Source of the DNA: Terriglobia bacterium
GTDB taxonomy: Bacteria > Acidobacteriota > Terriglobia > Bryobacterales > Bryobacteraceae
NCBI GenBank assembly: GCA_020073365.1
Contig: JAIQFL010000019.1
Span: forward strand, 1 to 54,586
DNA length: 54,586 bases
Direction of reading: 5' to 3'
This document shows, one piece after another, positions 16,560 through 25,624 of this stretch. A program made the position numbers and the translations under genes. The notes beneath the pieces were generated by a model that did not search any database, was not told the origin of the DNA, and saw only the letters and a program-made list of their open reading frames with translations. How positions within the stretch are numbered: the first letter of the stretch is position 1; the number at the start of each line of letters is the position of its first letter.

Positions 16560-17744
16560 CTAAGACCTGGCATATCCGGCTGTCACTTTCAGACGTTCGC
16601 GCTGAAGGGAGTGCATCCACTCGAGCAAAGGCGCCGACTGTCTCTGATAACAGTAGTCGGAGCGGAAGAACTTCAACGCGTTCCGCCGCATGCCGAGCAG
16701 TCGTTGAGGCTGTGACGTCAACTCATCTAACGCCTGCTCGATCAGCCGGAGGTCGGCGGCGGGAATCACAACTCCGGCGTCCGAGCGTTCGACAACCTGT
16801 TTCGGGGTCGGTTGATCGGTCGTCAGAACGGCAAGACCGGAGCGCATGTACTCGAAGAGCTTCGCTGGTGAAGCCCACGCCGTGTTCGGGTGAGCGGCGT
16901 CATAAAGGCAGACGCCTGCATCATACGCCGCGAGTGTATGCGGCAGGTCTTGATATGCTACCTGGGGGTGCAGCGCGATTCGGTTGCCCGATGCCCTGGT
17001 CCACTGATCCAGCAGTTTGAGGAACTCCTTGCGATAGGATGGCTGTATCCAGCCGTAGATGTCGAGTGTCACGGTGGGGCGTGTGGCTATCGCCTGAAAG
17101 AGTTGTGGCAGACAGTTACGAGGGGCAACGCCCCCGGCATAGACCAGGCGGAGCGGACCCCCTCCCGAAAGACACGCGCGGGCATGGCGGTCGAGAGCGT
17201 CATTGAAGAGGGGAGCGTTCAGAATCACGCAGTCCACGTTACGCTTCCACTCGCGCGCCTGTACGGCGGCCCGGTTCGGTTCGACTGACACAACATAGTC
17301 CATCTCAAGGATGAAGTGCTTCTCAAAACGCTTGAGAACGCCGAAGCCTGTATAGTAGTCGCGAAGTGTGGGCGTAGGGCTGTATTCCGTGCAATAGTAG
17401 ACGTGCGCACAGGCCGGGCTCGACAACCTGTGGGCAAGCGGCAGCACATCGTAGCCAAACGAAACCACCGCGTCAGGATCATAGTCCCGCGCGAGGGCGG
17501 CGGCGGAACACCAGTATCGGGAAAGACGAACAGCGCCTCGCAGGGGCCGCGGCAGGAATCCCCAGTTTCCACGAAGGACCCGGACGATTTCAAATCCCTG
17601 TTGCGGCAATGACTTCGGTGCAAGGCCGTTGTTGCTGTATCCGACACAGAGGACTTGGTCACCGAGTTGCGTGAGGGCTCTCCCGAGAGAAAACACCACG
17701 GGTTCCGAATCCACCGGAGTATGGACAAGAAACAAGACCTTCAT
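16560..17744 (-). CDS. Glycosyltransferase (GT-B, group 1-like)
   Basis: A 394-residue protein opening with KVLFLVHTPVDSEPVVF, a GT-B N-terminal strand-loop. The C-terminal domain has LRLVYAGGVAPRN, VTLDIYGW and the donor-side ASPAKLFEYMRSGLAVL, a K-x-x-E variant common in GT4-like enzymes that use deoxy sugars. It probably transfers one residue of the repeat unit. The ATG at 17744 overlaps the stop of the preceding polymerase gene (ATGA), indicating translational coupling, and it leads with an 8-base gap into the GT4-NodB gene. Confidence 0.82.
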   Translation of the reverse strand: MKVLFLVHTPVDSEPVVFSLGRALTQLGDQVLCVGYSNNGLAPKSLPQQGFEIVRVLRGNWGFLPRPLRGAVRLSRYWCSAAALARDYDPDAVVSFGYDVLPLAHRLSSPACAHVYYCTEYSPTPTLRDYYTGFGVLKRFEKHFILEMDYVVSVEPNRAAVQAREWKRNVDCVILNAPLFNDALDRHARACLSGGGPLRLVYAGGVAPRNCLPQLFQAIATRPTVTLDIYGWIQPSYRKEFLKLLDQWTRASGNRIALHPQVAYQDLPHTLAAYDAGVCLYDAAHPNTAWASPAKLFEYMRSGLAVLTTDQPTPKQVVERSDAGVVIPAADLRLIEQALDELTSQPQRLLGMRRNALKFFRSDYCYQRQSAPLLEWMHSLQRERLKVTAGYARS

Positions 17745-19135
17745 CGGGTTGCTGCCTGGGAACTGTATTCTCGGCGGCGGGCGTGAACGCGCTGCGGACT
17801 TGACGCCAAGGTCACTCGCAGGAGGAGGGCGCATAGCCAGGTATTGACCAACGGACGAAAAAGATCGCCGCGCGCCAACCCATGTAGGGAGATCGGAAGC
17901 ATCATCGCCTGTTGCAGTATCCAAGCTTCACGCGAAGGGTGTCCGAGGCACCTTCTTGCGACGATTGCATGCAACCAGCCGGCAAGAATGGCAATGACTG
18001 TTGCGTAGGGGATGCCAAACGCGTAACGTACGCTGGTGAGGAGGGGCACGAAGAAGCTGGTACGTTCCGTGGCGTGAAGAATAGTCTGGTGGAGACCCAT
18101 GTCGAAGCTGACATCGTTGGCCCACGGTTTTCCCGCCGAGAGACCCGTGAAGGGGATGCCGCCAAGGATGTCCGCGACCACGACGTCGCGCCGCTGGAGC
18201 ACGTATCCTTCAAGCTGTGGTGAAAGGCTTATAACTGCGTCGGCGTGAAAACTGGCATACCGCGCCACCATGGTGTTGAGGCTGTATAACGCGTTTCTGA
18301 TGGATAACTGCTGCAATCCTCCGTTGGTCTTTATGTCGGTTGCCGCGACCAGGGCCACGATCGAGAGGAAACCAACCGGCGCGAACCCAATCAGGCGGCG
18401 GAACGACAACTTGTTCACCGAGATCCAAACAACCGCCCAGGACGCAAGTTGGTATGCGAGGAGGTAGCGCATCCCCGTTGCCCTCACTGCCCATAGACCC
18501 ACGCCGAGCATGACGCACAATGCTGTGCGGGCGGCGATCCTGTAGTTGGAATGGCGGGACGCAATTGCGATGTACGAAAGAAGCATCCAGCACAGAAACA
18601 CAACGCGGCCCACAAAGGTCAATCCATAATCTACAACTACCGGCCCTTGTCCCCCAGTGACAATGAAGCCAATCGATGTAAGAAGAAGAACCGGAATGGA
18701 TATCAGGAGTACTCGAGACTGGTCCAGATCCCTCGGCGGGGCGCTGCGACGTGGGGGGTCCCTTCGGGAGTACATCAAGTGAAGCGCCAAAAAGTAGGGG
18801 AAATGAAACAGAAGGTATTGCGAGCAGGCGGACGGCGCCACATGGGCATCGTAGCCGAACGACGGCATCTGGAAGTCGGAGGGGCACCAGTCGCTGGTGG
18901 AAAAGACGCACATCGCGCAGTGGGCGAGTTGCGCCAGGAGAAACAGTGGCAGGGTGAACCGGAGCGGATTGGCGCGCCATGCGTCGCCCCTGCTTCGGTC
19001 CTGGGAGGAGTAGAGGAATACATACGAGGCCGCGAGCATCGCAACTGCCGTTCCAGAGGCGTCTTCCATGTGGCACCAGAGACCAAGCGCTGCCAGAAGG
19101 ATGGAAGCGGCCGTGAGGAGATAGAGATGTTTCAC
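17741..19135 (-). CDS. Polytopic membrane protein, candidate Wzy polymerase
   Basis: A 464-residue, strongly hydrophobic protein with roughly ten to twelve membrane segments, starting KHLYLLTAASILLAALGLW. Wzy proteins are very divergent and are usually recognised by topology and location; here it lies between a Wzx flippase with one glycosyltransferase gene and two further glycosyltransferases. A large loop (about residues 290-360, including RYASFHADAVISLSPQ) is where catalytic Arg residues of Wzy proteins often sit. The start is the GTG at 19135, overlapping the upstream TGA as GTGA; the longer frame upstream is the other reading of the neighbour gene. Assignment as polymerase is by context. 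Confidence 0.72.
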   Translation of the reverse strand: MKHLYLLTAASILLAALGLWCHMEDASGTAVAMLAASYVFLYSSQDRSRGDAWRANPLRFTLPLFLLAQLAHCAMCVFSTSDWCPSDFQMPSFGYDAHVAPSACSQYLLFHFPYFLALHLMYSRRDPPRRSAPPRDLDQSRVLLISIPVLLLTSIGFIVTGGQGPVVVDYGLTFVGRVVFLCWMLLSYIAIASRHSNYRIAARTALCVMLGVGLWAVRATGMRYLLAYQLASWAVVWISVNKLSFRRLIGFAPVGFLSIVALVAATDIKTNGGLQQLSIRNALYSLNTMVARYASFHADAVISLSPQLEGYVLQRRDVVVADILGGIPFTGLSAGKPWANDVSFDMGLHQTILHATERTSFFVPLLTSVRYAFGIPYATVIAILAGWLHAIVARRCLGHPSREAWILQQAMMLPISLHGLARGDLFRPLVNTWLCALLLRVTLASSPQRVHARRREYSSQAATR

Positions 19136-20307
19136 GAGGTGTGGGGCCAATCCGGCGCCACGATGGACCGCAGCCTGGGCGCCAGGCACGCCGGCTCGAA
19201 GTGGTTGCGCGCCCGGCAGATGGCGTCTTGTTGAGAGCGGTATTCTTCTGGGGAAAAGTGACGTCCCACGCGAGCCATGATGGTGCGAAGCTCCTGGAGG
19301 GAATCGGCGAAGTACCCAAAGTCGCCAAAGCGTTCTCGATACTCGCGAACCAGCGGCGTGTTCAGGAAGAATCCAGGCTTGAAGTGATTGTAAGCATCGA
19401 GAAGCGCGCAGCTTACGGCCCACCGGTGGTGATCGCGGTCGGGAAGCATGAGCACGTAGTCCACTCCCCGCATCAGGCTGGCGAAGGCGGCATAGCTGAC
19501 AGGCTGATAGACGCGGGCGTCCGGCAGAAGGCGCGCGAGTGCCGGGTAAGGCGTCGCCAGGTGTCCTACCAGCGCGAAGCGAAAGCCGGATGCGGAGCCC
19601 GAAAAGTCGCCGATCAGCTCGGCATACTGCTCTTGCGAGCGGCGTAGGGCGCCCAGCAATCCGACTGCGATGGTTCTCCCCCCGGCACAAGCCGGTTCAC
19701 GCGGAAGTGAGGGTGAGCTGAAAATGTAGGGGTGATCGAGATGCGCCCAGCCGCCGTCGTCGTAATGCAACTCCGCCAGCGACCGGAGAATCGTGCCGGA
19801 AAGCCCGATCAGAGTTAGAGCCGGGGGAGTCGGTACACTTACAGCGGTCCGGATCCCCAGGGGCCAGTTCCAGAAGCGCTTCCCACGCCGGGACAACCCT
19901 GCCAGTATTGAGTGGACAAACGCAAGCGTCCTGGGTGGCGAATCCATCCTGCCCAGAACGAGCTTGAGGGAGAGGAGCGCCGTGTTGGAAATTGACGAAA
20001 AGACAACGAGGTCCGCGGATTCCCCCTGCGCGTTCGCCATAACGCGCTGGTTGAAGCGATGCTCCCGAATTAGGCACCGCCACTGGTTTCGCGGCCAGTG
20101 GGCTTCGATGGCCGGGGAATCTGGCATGGGGATGCCGACACCCGCCTCGCGCAACAGGAGTGCGACCTCAGCGTGGTGCCTGGCGTCCGCCCAAAACGAG
20201 ATGCCGGCTTGCGGGAAGGCGTTCGCGATGGTAGCCAGCAGGGCTGCGTTGAACTGCGCATGTTCAAATGCCAGGCACTGCGGTTCTACAACGACAATCT
20301 TCTTCAC
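19132..20307 (-). CDS. Glycosyltransferase-like protein, GT-B type
   Basis: A 391-residue protein beginning KKIVVVEPQCLAFEHAQFN. The overall pattern (alternating strands and helices, two lobes, IAVGLLGALRRSQEQY at the start of the second lobe, VDYVLMLPDRDHHR near the expected donor site) suggests a GT-B glycosyltransferase, but no strict EX7E motif is visible, so the family is uncertain. It starts at GTG (20307), which overlaps the TGA stop of the flippase gene, and a GAGGAG Shine-Dalgarno lies just upstream. Its own stop overlaps the GTG of the polymerase candidate. It is thus locked between flippase and polymerase. Confidence 0.65.
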   Translation of the reverse strand: MKKIVVVEPQCLAFEHAQFNAALLATIANAFPQAGISFWADARHHAEVALLLREAGVGIPMPDSPAIEAHWPRNQWRCLIREHRFNQRVMANAQGESADLVVFSSISNTALLSLKLVLGRMDSPPRTLAFVHSILAGLSRRGKRFWNWPLGIRTAVSVPTPPALTLIGLSGTILRSLAELHYDDGGWAHLDHPYIFSSPSLPREPACAGGRTIAVGLLGALRRSQEQYAELIGDFSGSASGFRFALVGHLATPYPALARLLPDARVYQPVSYAAFASLMRGVDYVLMLPDRDHHRWAVSCALLDAYNHFKPGFFLNTPLVREYRERFGDFGYFADSLQELRTIMARVGRHFSPEEYRSQQDAICRARNHFEPACLAPRLRSIVAPDWPHTS

Positions 20308-21830
20308 ATAGTTGCTCCTCGCAGCAGAGCTGCGCGGAGGTTGACGGCGTCGGCGCGGGTCAATCCTCCCAGCGCCAGAAGAGCGCCGAGGTAGACGAGA
20401 ACGGACGCCGGGACGCTGACAACTGCAGGGCAGGAAGACAGTGCCGCCGATACGATTACCGCGCTGATGAAGGCCCCGCCCGGCTTGGCCAGCGACTGGA
20501 TCGCGGAAGCGCGGACTTCTTTAGGCCAGGGACAATGCAGCGCGGCGATGACGGCGGCCTCGGCCATCAAGGTCGCTAGAGCCGCGCCGAGGGCGCCCAG
20601 CGAAGGCGCCAGAAGTCCGCACGCGAGAAGATTCACACATCCTCCCATGACTGTGCTCCTGAGGATCAGCCTTTCCTGTCGCGCGGAGATGGCAAGCTGA
20701 ACATAGTTCTGGCTGATGGTGGCAACCGCGGCGCTTGAGAGCAATACCGCGAGGGTGGCGTTGCCCTGGTGGAAAGCCGAGCCGTAAATCGCCGCGACCA
20801 GGGATGAACGGCTGCAGATCGTGGTGAGGAGCAGGCCTAAGCCCATGGCGGCGGTCAATCGGACCGAGTGAGAAAAGAGACGTAGCGCCGCCCCTTCTGA
20901 AGATTTGTACAAAGCCATGAACGCGGGCGACATGGCGGCGTAGTACAGCGATGAGAGCAATGTCACCAGCACCGTCAGCTTGGCGGCCGCGGAGTAGAGG
21001 CCGACGACGGCTTCGGTGTGCAGCTTACCCAAAATGAGGTAGTTGACTTGAGTGTATAGCGTGATGGCCAGCGCCGACGCACAAAACGGGGCCGCTTCGG
21101 CTAGGTATCTTCGGTAAACACCTGGGCACCATCGGAACTCGGGACGGTAGTTGCAGCGCCTGAGGAACAATATGCTGAGAATGGCTGCAGCGGCGGAGGT
21201 CACTAAAGAGATGAGCGGAACTCGCCGGACATCGGGCGGGGCCTCGATGAAGACGATCGTGAGAATCAGCGTGAGCGCGGATGTAACAGCCTGCACGATG
21301 GCCATGTACTGCATACGCTGGATAGCGCGGAACACCCAGTCGACAGCCAATGCCTGAAGCGGCAGGGACAGAGCGAAAACCGCGAGCAGGTGCCGCGACG
21401 ATTGCGAGTACGGAAGGAACGGAGCCGCCACCAGACCGGCTACCATACAGACGAAAGCGACAAACACCCGGAGACCCGAGATGTTGGAAATGATGGTTTG
21501 GAGCCGCTGCGGGTTCTGCGCGGCTTCGCGAATTGAGATGGTTGCCAACCCGGAATCACTGAGGATGTTCAGGTACGCCATGGCTGCCTGGGCGAGAGAG
21601 ATAGCGCCAAACCCTTGCGGAGCGATCCTCCGTGCAAGGTAGGCGCTCGTGACGAAGCCGATGATCTGGGAAACAAAACGGCCTGCCGAAAGCGCGGCGA
21701 AATTCTTGAGGATGCCGCCCGTGACCGAAGAGAGATGAATGTGCGCGCCATGGCTGTGCCGGGCCTCGGACTCGGGCACGGGATCCGGGTAGATGGGCGG
21801 TGAGAGGATGCTCTTTGCTGAACTCCGCAT
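20304..21830 (-). CDS. Wzx-type oligosaccharide flippase
   Basis: A 508-residue polytopic protein of the MATE/MOP superfamily. After a short cytoplasmic lead, FAALSAGRFVSQIIGFVTSAYLARRIAPQGFGAISLA is the usual first-helix and loop pattern of Wzx (polysaccharide biosynthesis protein) flippases, followed by about 12 to 14 membrane helices. It would move lipid-linked repeat units across the inner membrane. ATG 21830 is the natural start. The gene ends ATGTGA, and the GTG inside this is the start of the next gene. No initiating glycosyl-1-phosphate transferase and no Wza/Wzc export genes are in the window, so these must lie elsewhere. Confidence 0.9.
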   Translation of the reverse strand: MRSSAKSILSPPIYPDPVPESEARHSHGAHIHLSSVTGGILKNFAALSAGRFVSQIIGFVTSAYLARRIAPQGFGAISLAQAAMAYLNILSDSGLATISIREAAQNPQRLQTIISNISGLRVFVAFVCMVAGLVAAPFLPYSQSSRHLLAVFALSLPLQALAVDWVFRAIQRMQYMAIVQAVTSALTLILTIVFIEAPPDVRRVPLISLVTSAAAAILSILFLRRCNYRPEFRWCPGVYRRYLAEAAPFCASALAITLYTQVNYLILGKLHTEAVVGLYSAAAKLTVLVTLLSSLYYAAMSPAFMALYKSSEGAALRLFSHSVRLTAAMGLGLLLTTICSRSSLVAAIYGSAFHQGNATLAVLLSSAAVATISQNYVQLAISARQERLILRSTVMGGCVNLLACGLLAPSLGALGAALATLMAEAAVIAALHCPWPKEVRASAIQSLAKPGGAFISAVIVSAALSSCPAVVSVPASVLVYLGALLALGGLTRADAVNLRAALLRGATM

Positions 21831-21863
21831 GGTGGATGGCGACGCGTGGCAAATCGGACAAAC

Positions 21864-22697
21864 TCAGTGTGCCGATCCCCGGCCCTGAAACTGGAACAGC
21901 CGGTTGGGCAGCCCCTTGCCGATTGTGGGATAAGCGGGTGGGCCACCGCGGTAGAGAATTTCCTTATAGCCGAGAGAGCAGAAGTGGTCGTGGAGAGACT
22001 GCATGCCCGGGGCGCCGCCGGGGCTGGCGTCCGGGTTGAATTCGCACAGTATGTACCGTACGATACCCCGGCGAAGATGAGTCGATCCGCCCCGCAGAGC
22101 ATTGAGTTCGTGGCCCTCGATGTCCATCTTCATGAGATCAATGTGTCTAAGCTGGGTGGAAGTTATGAAGTAATCGAGGGTGGTTCGCTTGACCGTGATC
22201 TCTTGCATTTGTGCGCAGTACCGCGAGGCACTGGCATTGTGATTTCGAAAGGATGGCGGCGGAACGTACATCTGTAGGGCGCCCTCGCTGTCACTGATGG
22301 CGATTTGGTGGCAGATCACCTGAGTCGCGTTCGCTGAAGAGGCCCAGGCACTGAGTTGGGCGAAGATATCAGGCTCGGGCTCGAAGGCGTGTACGATTCC
22401 AGCCGGCCCGACACAGCGTGCCGCGGCTGCGGTGTAGCATCCGACGTTGGCGCCTACGTCGAGGAATACTCCACCGGGCTTGAGGAGTTTGGGGAGAAGC
22501 TGCAACTCGGAACGCTCCCATGTGCGCATGAAGACTTTCCGTTGAATGAGGTCGGATAGCTCCAGATACATCGGGAATCCGCTGATGGTATCCCGTATCT
22601 TTCCTTCGCGCGGCGTGAGGGCGTTGAGGAGGCGGTATTTACCCTTGAAGTGCGGCAGGTGCGCCATGAGCCGGGCAAAGCGAAGTCTATGCTGCAT
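21864..22697 (-). CDS. FkbM-family methyltransferase
   Basis: A methyltransferase of about 277 residues. Motifs are VFLDVGANVGCYTAAAARC (SAM binding), VHAFEPEP, and HIDLMKMDIEGHELNALRGG, the last being the FkbM signature. FkbM enzymes O-methylate sugars or polyketides, so it probably modifies the glycan. The start is uncertain: ATG 22697 gives a compact protein, while in-frame ATGs at 22775 and 22886 would add 26 or 63 residues with no recognisable content. It is the first gene of the minus-strand cluster, 33 bases before the flippase gene. Confidence 0.82.
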   Translation of the reverse strand: MQHRLRFARLMAHLPHFKGKYRLLNALTPREGKIRDTISGFPMYLELSDLIQRKVFMRTWERSELQLLPKLLKPGGVFLDVGANVGCYTAAAARCVGPAGIVHAFEPEPDIFAQLSAWASSANATQVICHQIAISDSEGALQMYVPPPSFRNHNASASRYCAQMQEITVKRTTLDYFITSTQLRHIDLMKMDIEGHELNALRGGSTHLRRGIVRYILCEFNPDASPGGAPGMQSLHDHFCSLGYKEILYRGGPPAYPTIGKGLPNRLFQFQGRGSAH

Positions 22698-23161
22698 TGG
22701 GGTGGTAAGGCGGAGTCGCTCTTCGGGGCGACTACTCGATGGCCAATCTTCCTGCCCGGACGTAGCTTCGCCCATTTGGTCCCATCCACGGATTCCATAA
22801 CACGCTGAAGACGAACCCCAGAGCAACAGAGCCCACTGGAACGTGCTGCTGTCCACTTGAATCGATAGTGTCCATGGGGGGCCCATCTTCTCACTTTTTC
22901 TGGTAGTCAGGAACTGCCACATTCCCTGACTGCGACTGGTGAAAACCCTTACACGAGTATGTCTTACCGGGACGGCAATGCTCACGGCGGCAAAACGCAC
23001 GCCGGCGACAAACTGCTCCATGTGGGGCAGGCGCTTTCGCCTGCCAACGCGGCTATCGCGGCAATTTTCATACGTTCTCACCATGCCGTTGGTGGATCAG
23101 CGGAAAGGGAAGTAGACCTTTTTCTCAAGAAACCGTCCGGCCGTCCGATGAGGAGGGTCAT
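22698..23161. other. Divergent control region of polysaccharide cluster and protease
   Basis: About 460 bases between the FkbM gene (leftward) and the protease gene (rightward). Apart from one GC-rich palindrome (23022-23046) and a strong GAGGAGGGT ribosome binding site just before 23162, I recognise nothing. It should contain promoters for both directions. Confidence 0.5.
23022..23046. repeat. REP-like GC-rich palindrome, copy 1
   Basis: GGCAGGCG and CGCCTGCC form a perfect 8-bp stem around CTTT (23026-23045), preceded by GTGG. A nearly identical copy (loop CTCT) lies at 28060-28084 inside a coding sequence. There is no T-run, so it is not a typical terminator. Confidence 0.7.
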
Positions 23162-25483
23162 ATGCGAAGGTTTCTACCCCTTTTGGCTCTCCTCCCGTGC
23201 GGCCTGTTTGCGCAGGCCATAACCGAACTCAGCCCCCTGGAGTATCACCCACCTCGCCAGGAGATATCCCGCCAGGGAAGCACAGGCCGAAAGCCGTTGA
23301 GCTTGTACCAACAGATTCCAGCGCCTGCGCCGTACCGGTTGGGAACTCTCCGCCAAGGCGAGATCGACGCCGTCGTGCGGGATTCCCGGTTGCCGCTGCG
23401 GGGAGTCGAACGCGCGGTCGACCGGCGGGCCAGGCAGCGGGGCGAATGGATTACGCTGGATGACGGCCGCACGGTCTGGAGAATGGCCATCCAGTCCGAC
23501 GGGGCCGCGGGGGTTCGCTTGCAGTTCTCCAGTTTCGCCGTGGGCAACGGCGAAGTGTGGCTCTACAGCGAAGATCAGACCCAGATGTTTGGACCGTATG
23601 CCGGAACCGGCACGGACGAATCCGGGGAGTTCTGGAGCAACACGGTTTTCGCCGATAGCGTGGTGGTGGAATATGTGCCGGATGGGCCGCGCAACGACAC
23701 GCCTTTCCTGATCTCCAAGGTGCTCCACGTCCTACCCACCCAGCAGGCTATGGCAGCCGGGACGTGCGAACTGGATGTCACCTGCTACGCCGATTGGAGC
23801 GCGGTGGCGAGCGGCGTCGGGCTGTACTTCTTTCAAAAAGGCGGCGGGTCGTATGCCTGCACCGGGGCGCTGGTGAACAACACCAACAAGGATGCCAAGC
23901 CGTACTTTCTGACCGCCAATCACTGCGTGTCCGATGCGGCCACGGCCAAAACGGTGAACGTTTTCTGGAACTATCAGACCCCGAGCTGCAACGGAAAAGC
24001 TCCGGCCCTGGCCGGTCTCCGCCAGACCCTGGGCGCCACGTATCTGGCAAGCGCCGCGATCGGGAGCGGCGATTACAGCCTGATCCAACTCGCGCCCCTG
24101 CCCAACATCAATCTGGTGTTTTATGGATGGAACGGAAGCCCCACCGCTCTGCAGGTGGGCGATACGACCACCGGGATTCACCATCCCGCGGCCGATTTTA
24201 AACGCATCGCGTTCGGTGTTCGCGACCCCGACATGAACGCCCAGGTGGGCTCCGAGTACGCGCCGGCCGCCCTCTACTACCAGGTCCGGGAGACGGCTGG
24301 CCGCATCGAACCGGGTTCGTCGGGATCGCCTTTGTTCACGCAGGCCAAAGTCGTGGTGGGGACGCTCACCTACGGACCGCCGGGCGACGCCTGCTCGATC
24401 GCGCCATTCTCGGCGGGATACGCCCGATTCTCAGTGGCGCTTCCGGCGCTGAGCGCCTATCTGAGCCCGCCAGCCAACAGCGGCGGCGGGGGCGGTACGC
24501 CGCCCGGCGTGCCGGTCACGGCCACGCCCGCATCGCTCAAGACGAACTGGACCCTGGGCAGCGCCGCACCGGCGTCGCAGAACGTCCAGATCACCACCAC
24601 ATCCACCGTCACGGTCAGCCTCGCCGTCAAGGCGAATCAATCGTGGATCGCGCCCTCGGCCACCGGCCTGACAGTGAGCCAGTCGAAGCCCGCGGCCCTC
24701 TCGGTCGCCATCAACGTGCAGGCGTTGACCGCAGCGGGGTCGTATGTCGGGTCCATCTCCCTGACCGGAACGGGGATCAACCAGTCGATTCCCGTTCAAG
24801 TCGATGTGGCGGCCGCGACGACCGCCGTCCAGGGAGGACCGGTCACGGTGATTCCGATGTTCCTCGACGGCTCCGGAGCCTCTACCACTTTTACTCTGGT
24901 CAACCCGTATGGAACGTCGACTGTGGCTTCCATCTCTTTCGAGTCGGGTACCGGCGCCGCCCTGAGTGTCCCGGTGGGGACGGCTACCGCCTCTTGGCAG
25001 AACCTCACCATTCCTGCATTTGGCACAGCCCTGATCGCTACTGCAGGCAGTTCGGCGCCACAGAAATCGGGGATGGCGGTGATCCAGAGCAACGATCCGG
25101 CCAAGCGAATCCGGGTCTGGGCACAGATCAACGGGGATGCCATTGCACCGGCTGCGCCTGTCACGTCGCCCTTCGTGGTGCCGTTCGACGCCACGACTGC
25201 CGCCAGCACTACGCTCTATCTGTTCAACCCGGCCGCCACCGGCACCCTCGCGCTGAGCCTGGGCATCTATGACATTTCCGGCGCGCTGATCGGGACCGGC
25301 CTGATTACCATTCCGGCGCAGCAGGAAGGGGCCATTCCGATGACCAGGACCGCGGCCGTGTTCGGTGGCAAGAAGGGAATCCTGTATGTGACTGGTACGG
25401 GATCGTTGTCGTCCATGGGAATCCGGACGGCCGCCGACGGCAGGGTCAGCAGCATTCTGCCGATGCCGGTTGTCGGGCAATAG
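23162..25483 (+). CDS. Secreted lysyl-endopeptidase-like serine protease
   Basis: A 773-residue exported protease. A signal peptide occupies about residues 1-19. The S1-family trypsin-like domain (about 200-450) has the full triad: H254 in PYFLTANHC, D304 in GSGDYSLIQL and S387 in IEPGSSGSPLF. The GSSGS form and surrounding cysteines resemble Achromobacter lysyl endopeptidase rather than classical GDSGG trypsins. After a Gly-rich hinge, residues about 460-555 resemble a BACON-type beta-sandwich (NQSWIAPSATGLTVS); the last 200 residues are beta-rich and unassigned, perhaps for binding glycans or cell surface. Strong ribosome binding site upstream. Probably acts outside the cell; substrate unknown. 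Confidence 0.88.
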   Translation: MRRFLPLLALLPCGLFAQAITELSPLEYHPPRQEISRQGSTGRKPLSLYQQIPAPAPYRLGTLRQGEIDAVVRDSRLPLRGVERAVDRRARQRGEWITLDDGRTVWRMAIQSDGAAGVRLQFSSFAVGNGEVWLYSEDQTQMFGPYAGTGTDESGEFWSNTVFADSVVVEYVPDGPRNDTPFLISKVLHVLPTQQAMAAGTCELDVTCYADWSAVASGVGLYFFQKGGGSYACTGALVNNTNKDAKPYFLTANHCVSDAATAKTVNVFWNYQTPSCNGKAPALAGLRQTLGATYLASAAIGSGDYSLIQLAPLPNINLVFYGWNGSPTALQVGDTTTGIHHPAADFKRIAFGVRDPDMNAQVGSEYAPAALYYQVRETAGRIEPGSSGSPLFTQAKVVVGTLTYGPPGDACSIAPFSAGYARFSVALPALSAYLSPPANSGGGGGTPPGVPVTATPASLKTNWTLGSAAPASQNVQITTTSTVTVSLAVKANQSWIAPSATGLTVSQSKPAALSVAINVQALTAAGSYVGSISLTGTGINQSIPVQVDVAAATTAVQGGPVTVIPMFLDGSGASTTFTLVNPYGTSTVASISFESGTGAALSVPVGTATASWQNLTIPAFGTALIATAGSSAPQKSGMAVIQSNDPAKRIRVWAQINGDAIAPAAPVTSPFVVPFDATTAASTTLYLFNPAATGTLALSLGIYDISGALIGTGLITIPAQQEGAIPMTRTAAVFGGKKGILYVTGTGSLSSMGIRTAADGRVSSILPMPVVGQ

Positions 25484-25497
25484 CTGTTGCAGGGCGG

Positions 25498-25523
25498 CCA
25501 GGATTGGCTGCCAGGATTGGCTG
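25498..25523. repeat. Tandem 13-bp repeat
   Basis: CCAGGATTGGCTG occurs twice in direct succession (25498-25510 and 25511-25523) just downstream of the protease stop. A short GGGCG/CGCCC inverted repeat follows at about 25543-25558. Probably slippage-generated. Confidence 0.7.
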
Positions 25524-25624
25524 CCCCATGTTTGACCGGTGGGGCGGATCTACGCCCAGCTCCGACAAAGATGTCGTAGCCTCCAGCGGGAACCTTCATA
25601 ATTCCCCCGGTGTCTAACTGCGGC

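Noticed and set aside
23022..23046. Palindrome as an intrinsic terminator
   Set aside because: No T-run follows on either strand and a second copy lies inside a coding sequence.
24431..25480. Minus-strand open frame under the protease gene
   Set aside because: Arg/Gly/Asp-rich shadow of the real coding strand; no ribosome binding site or domain.
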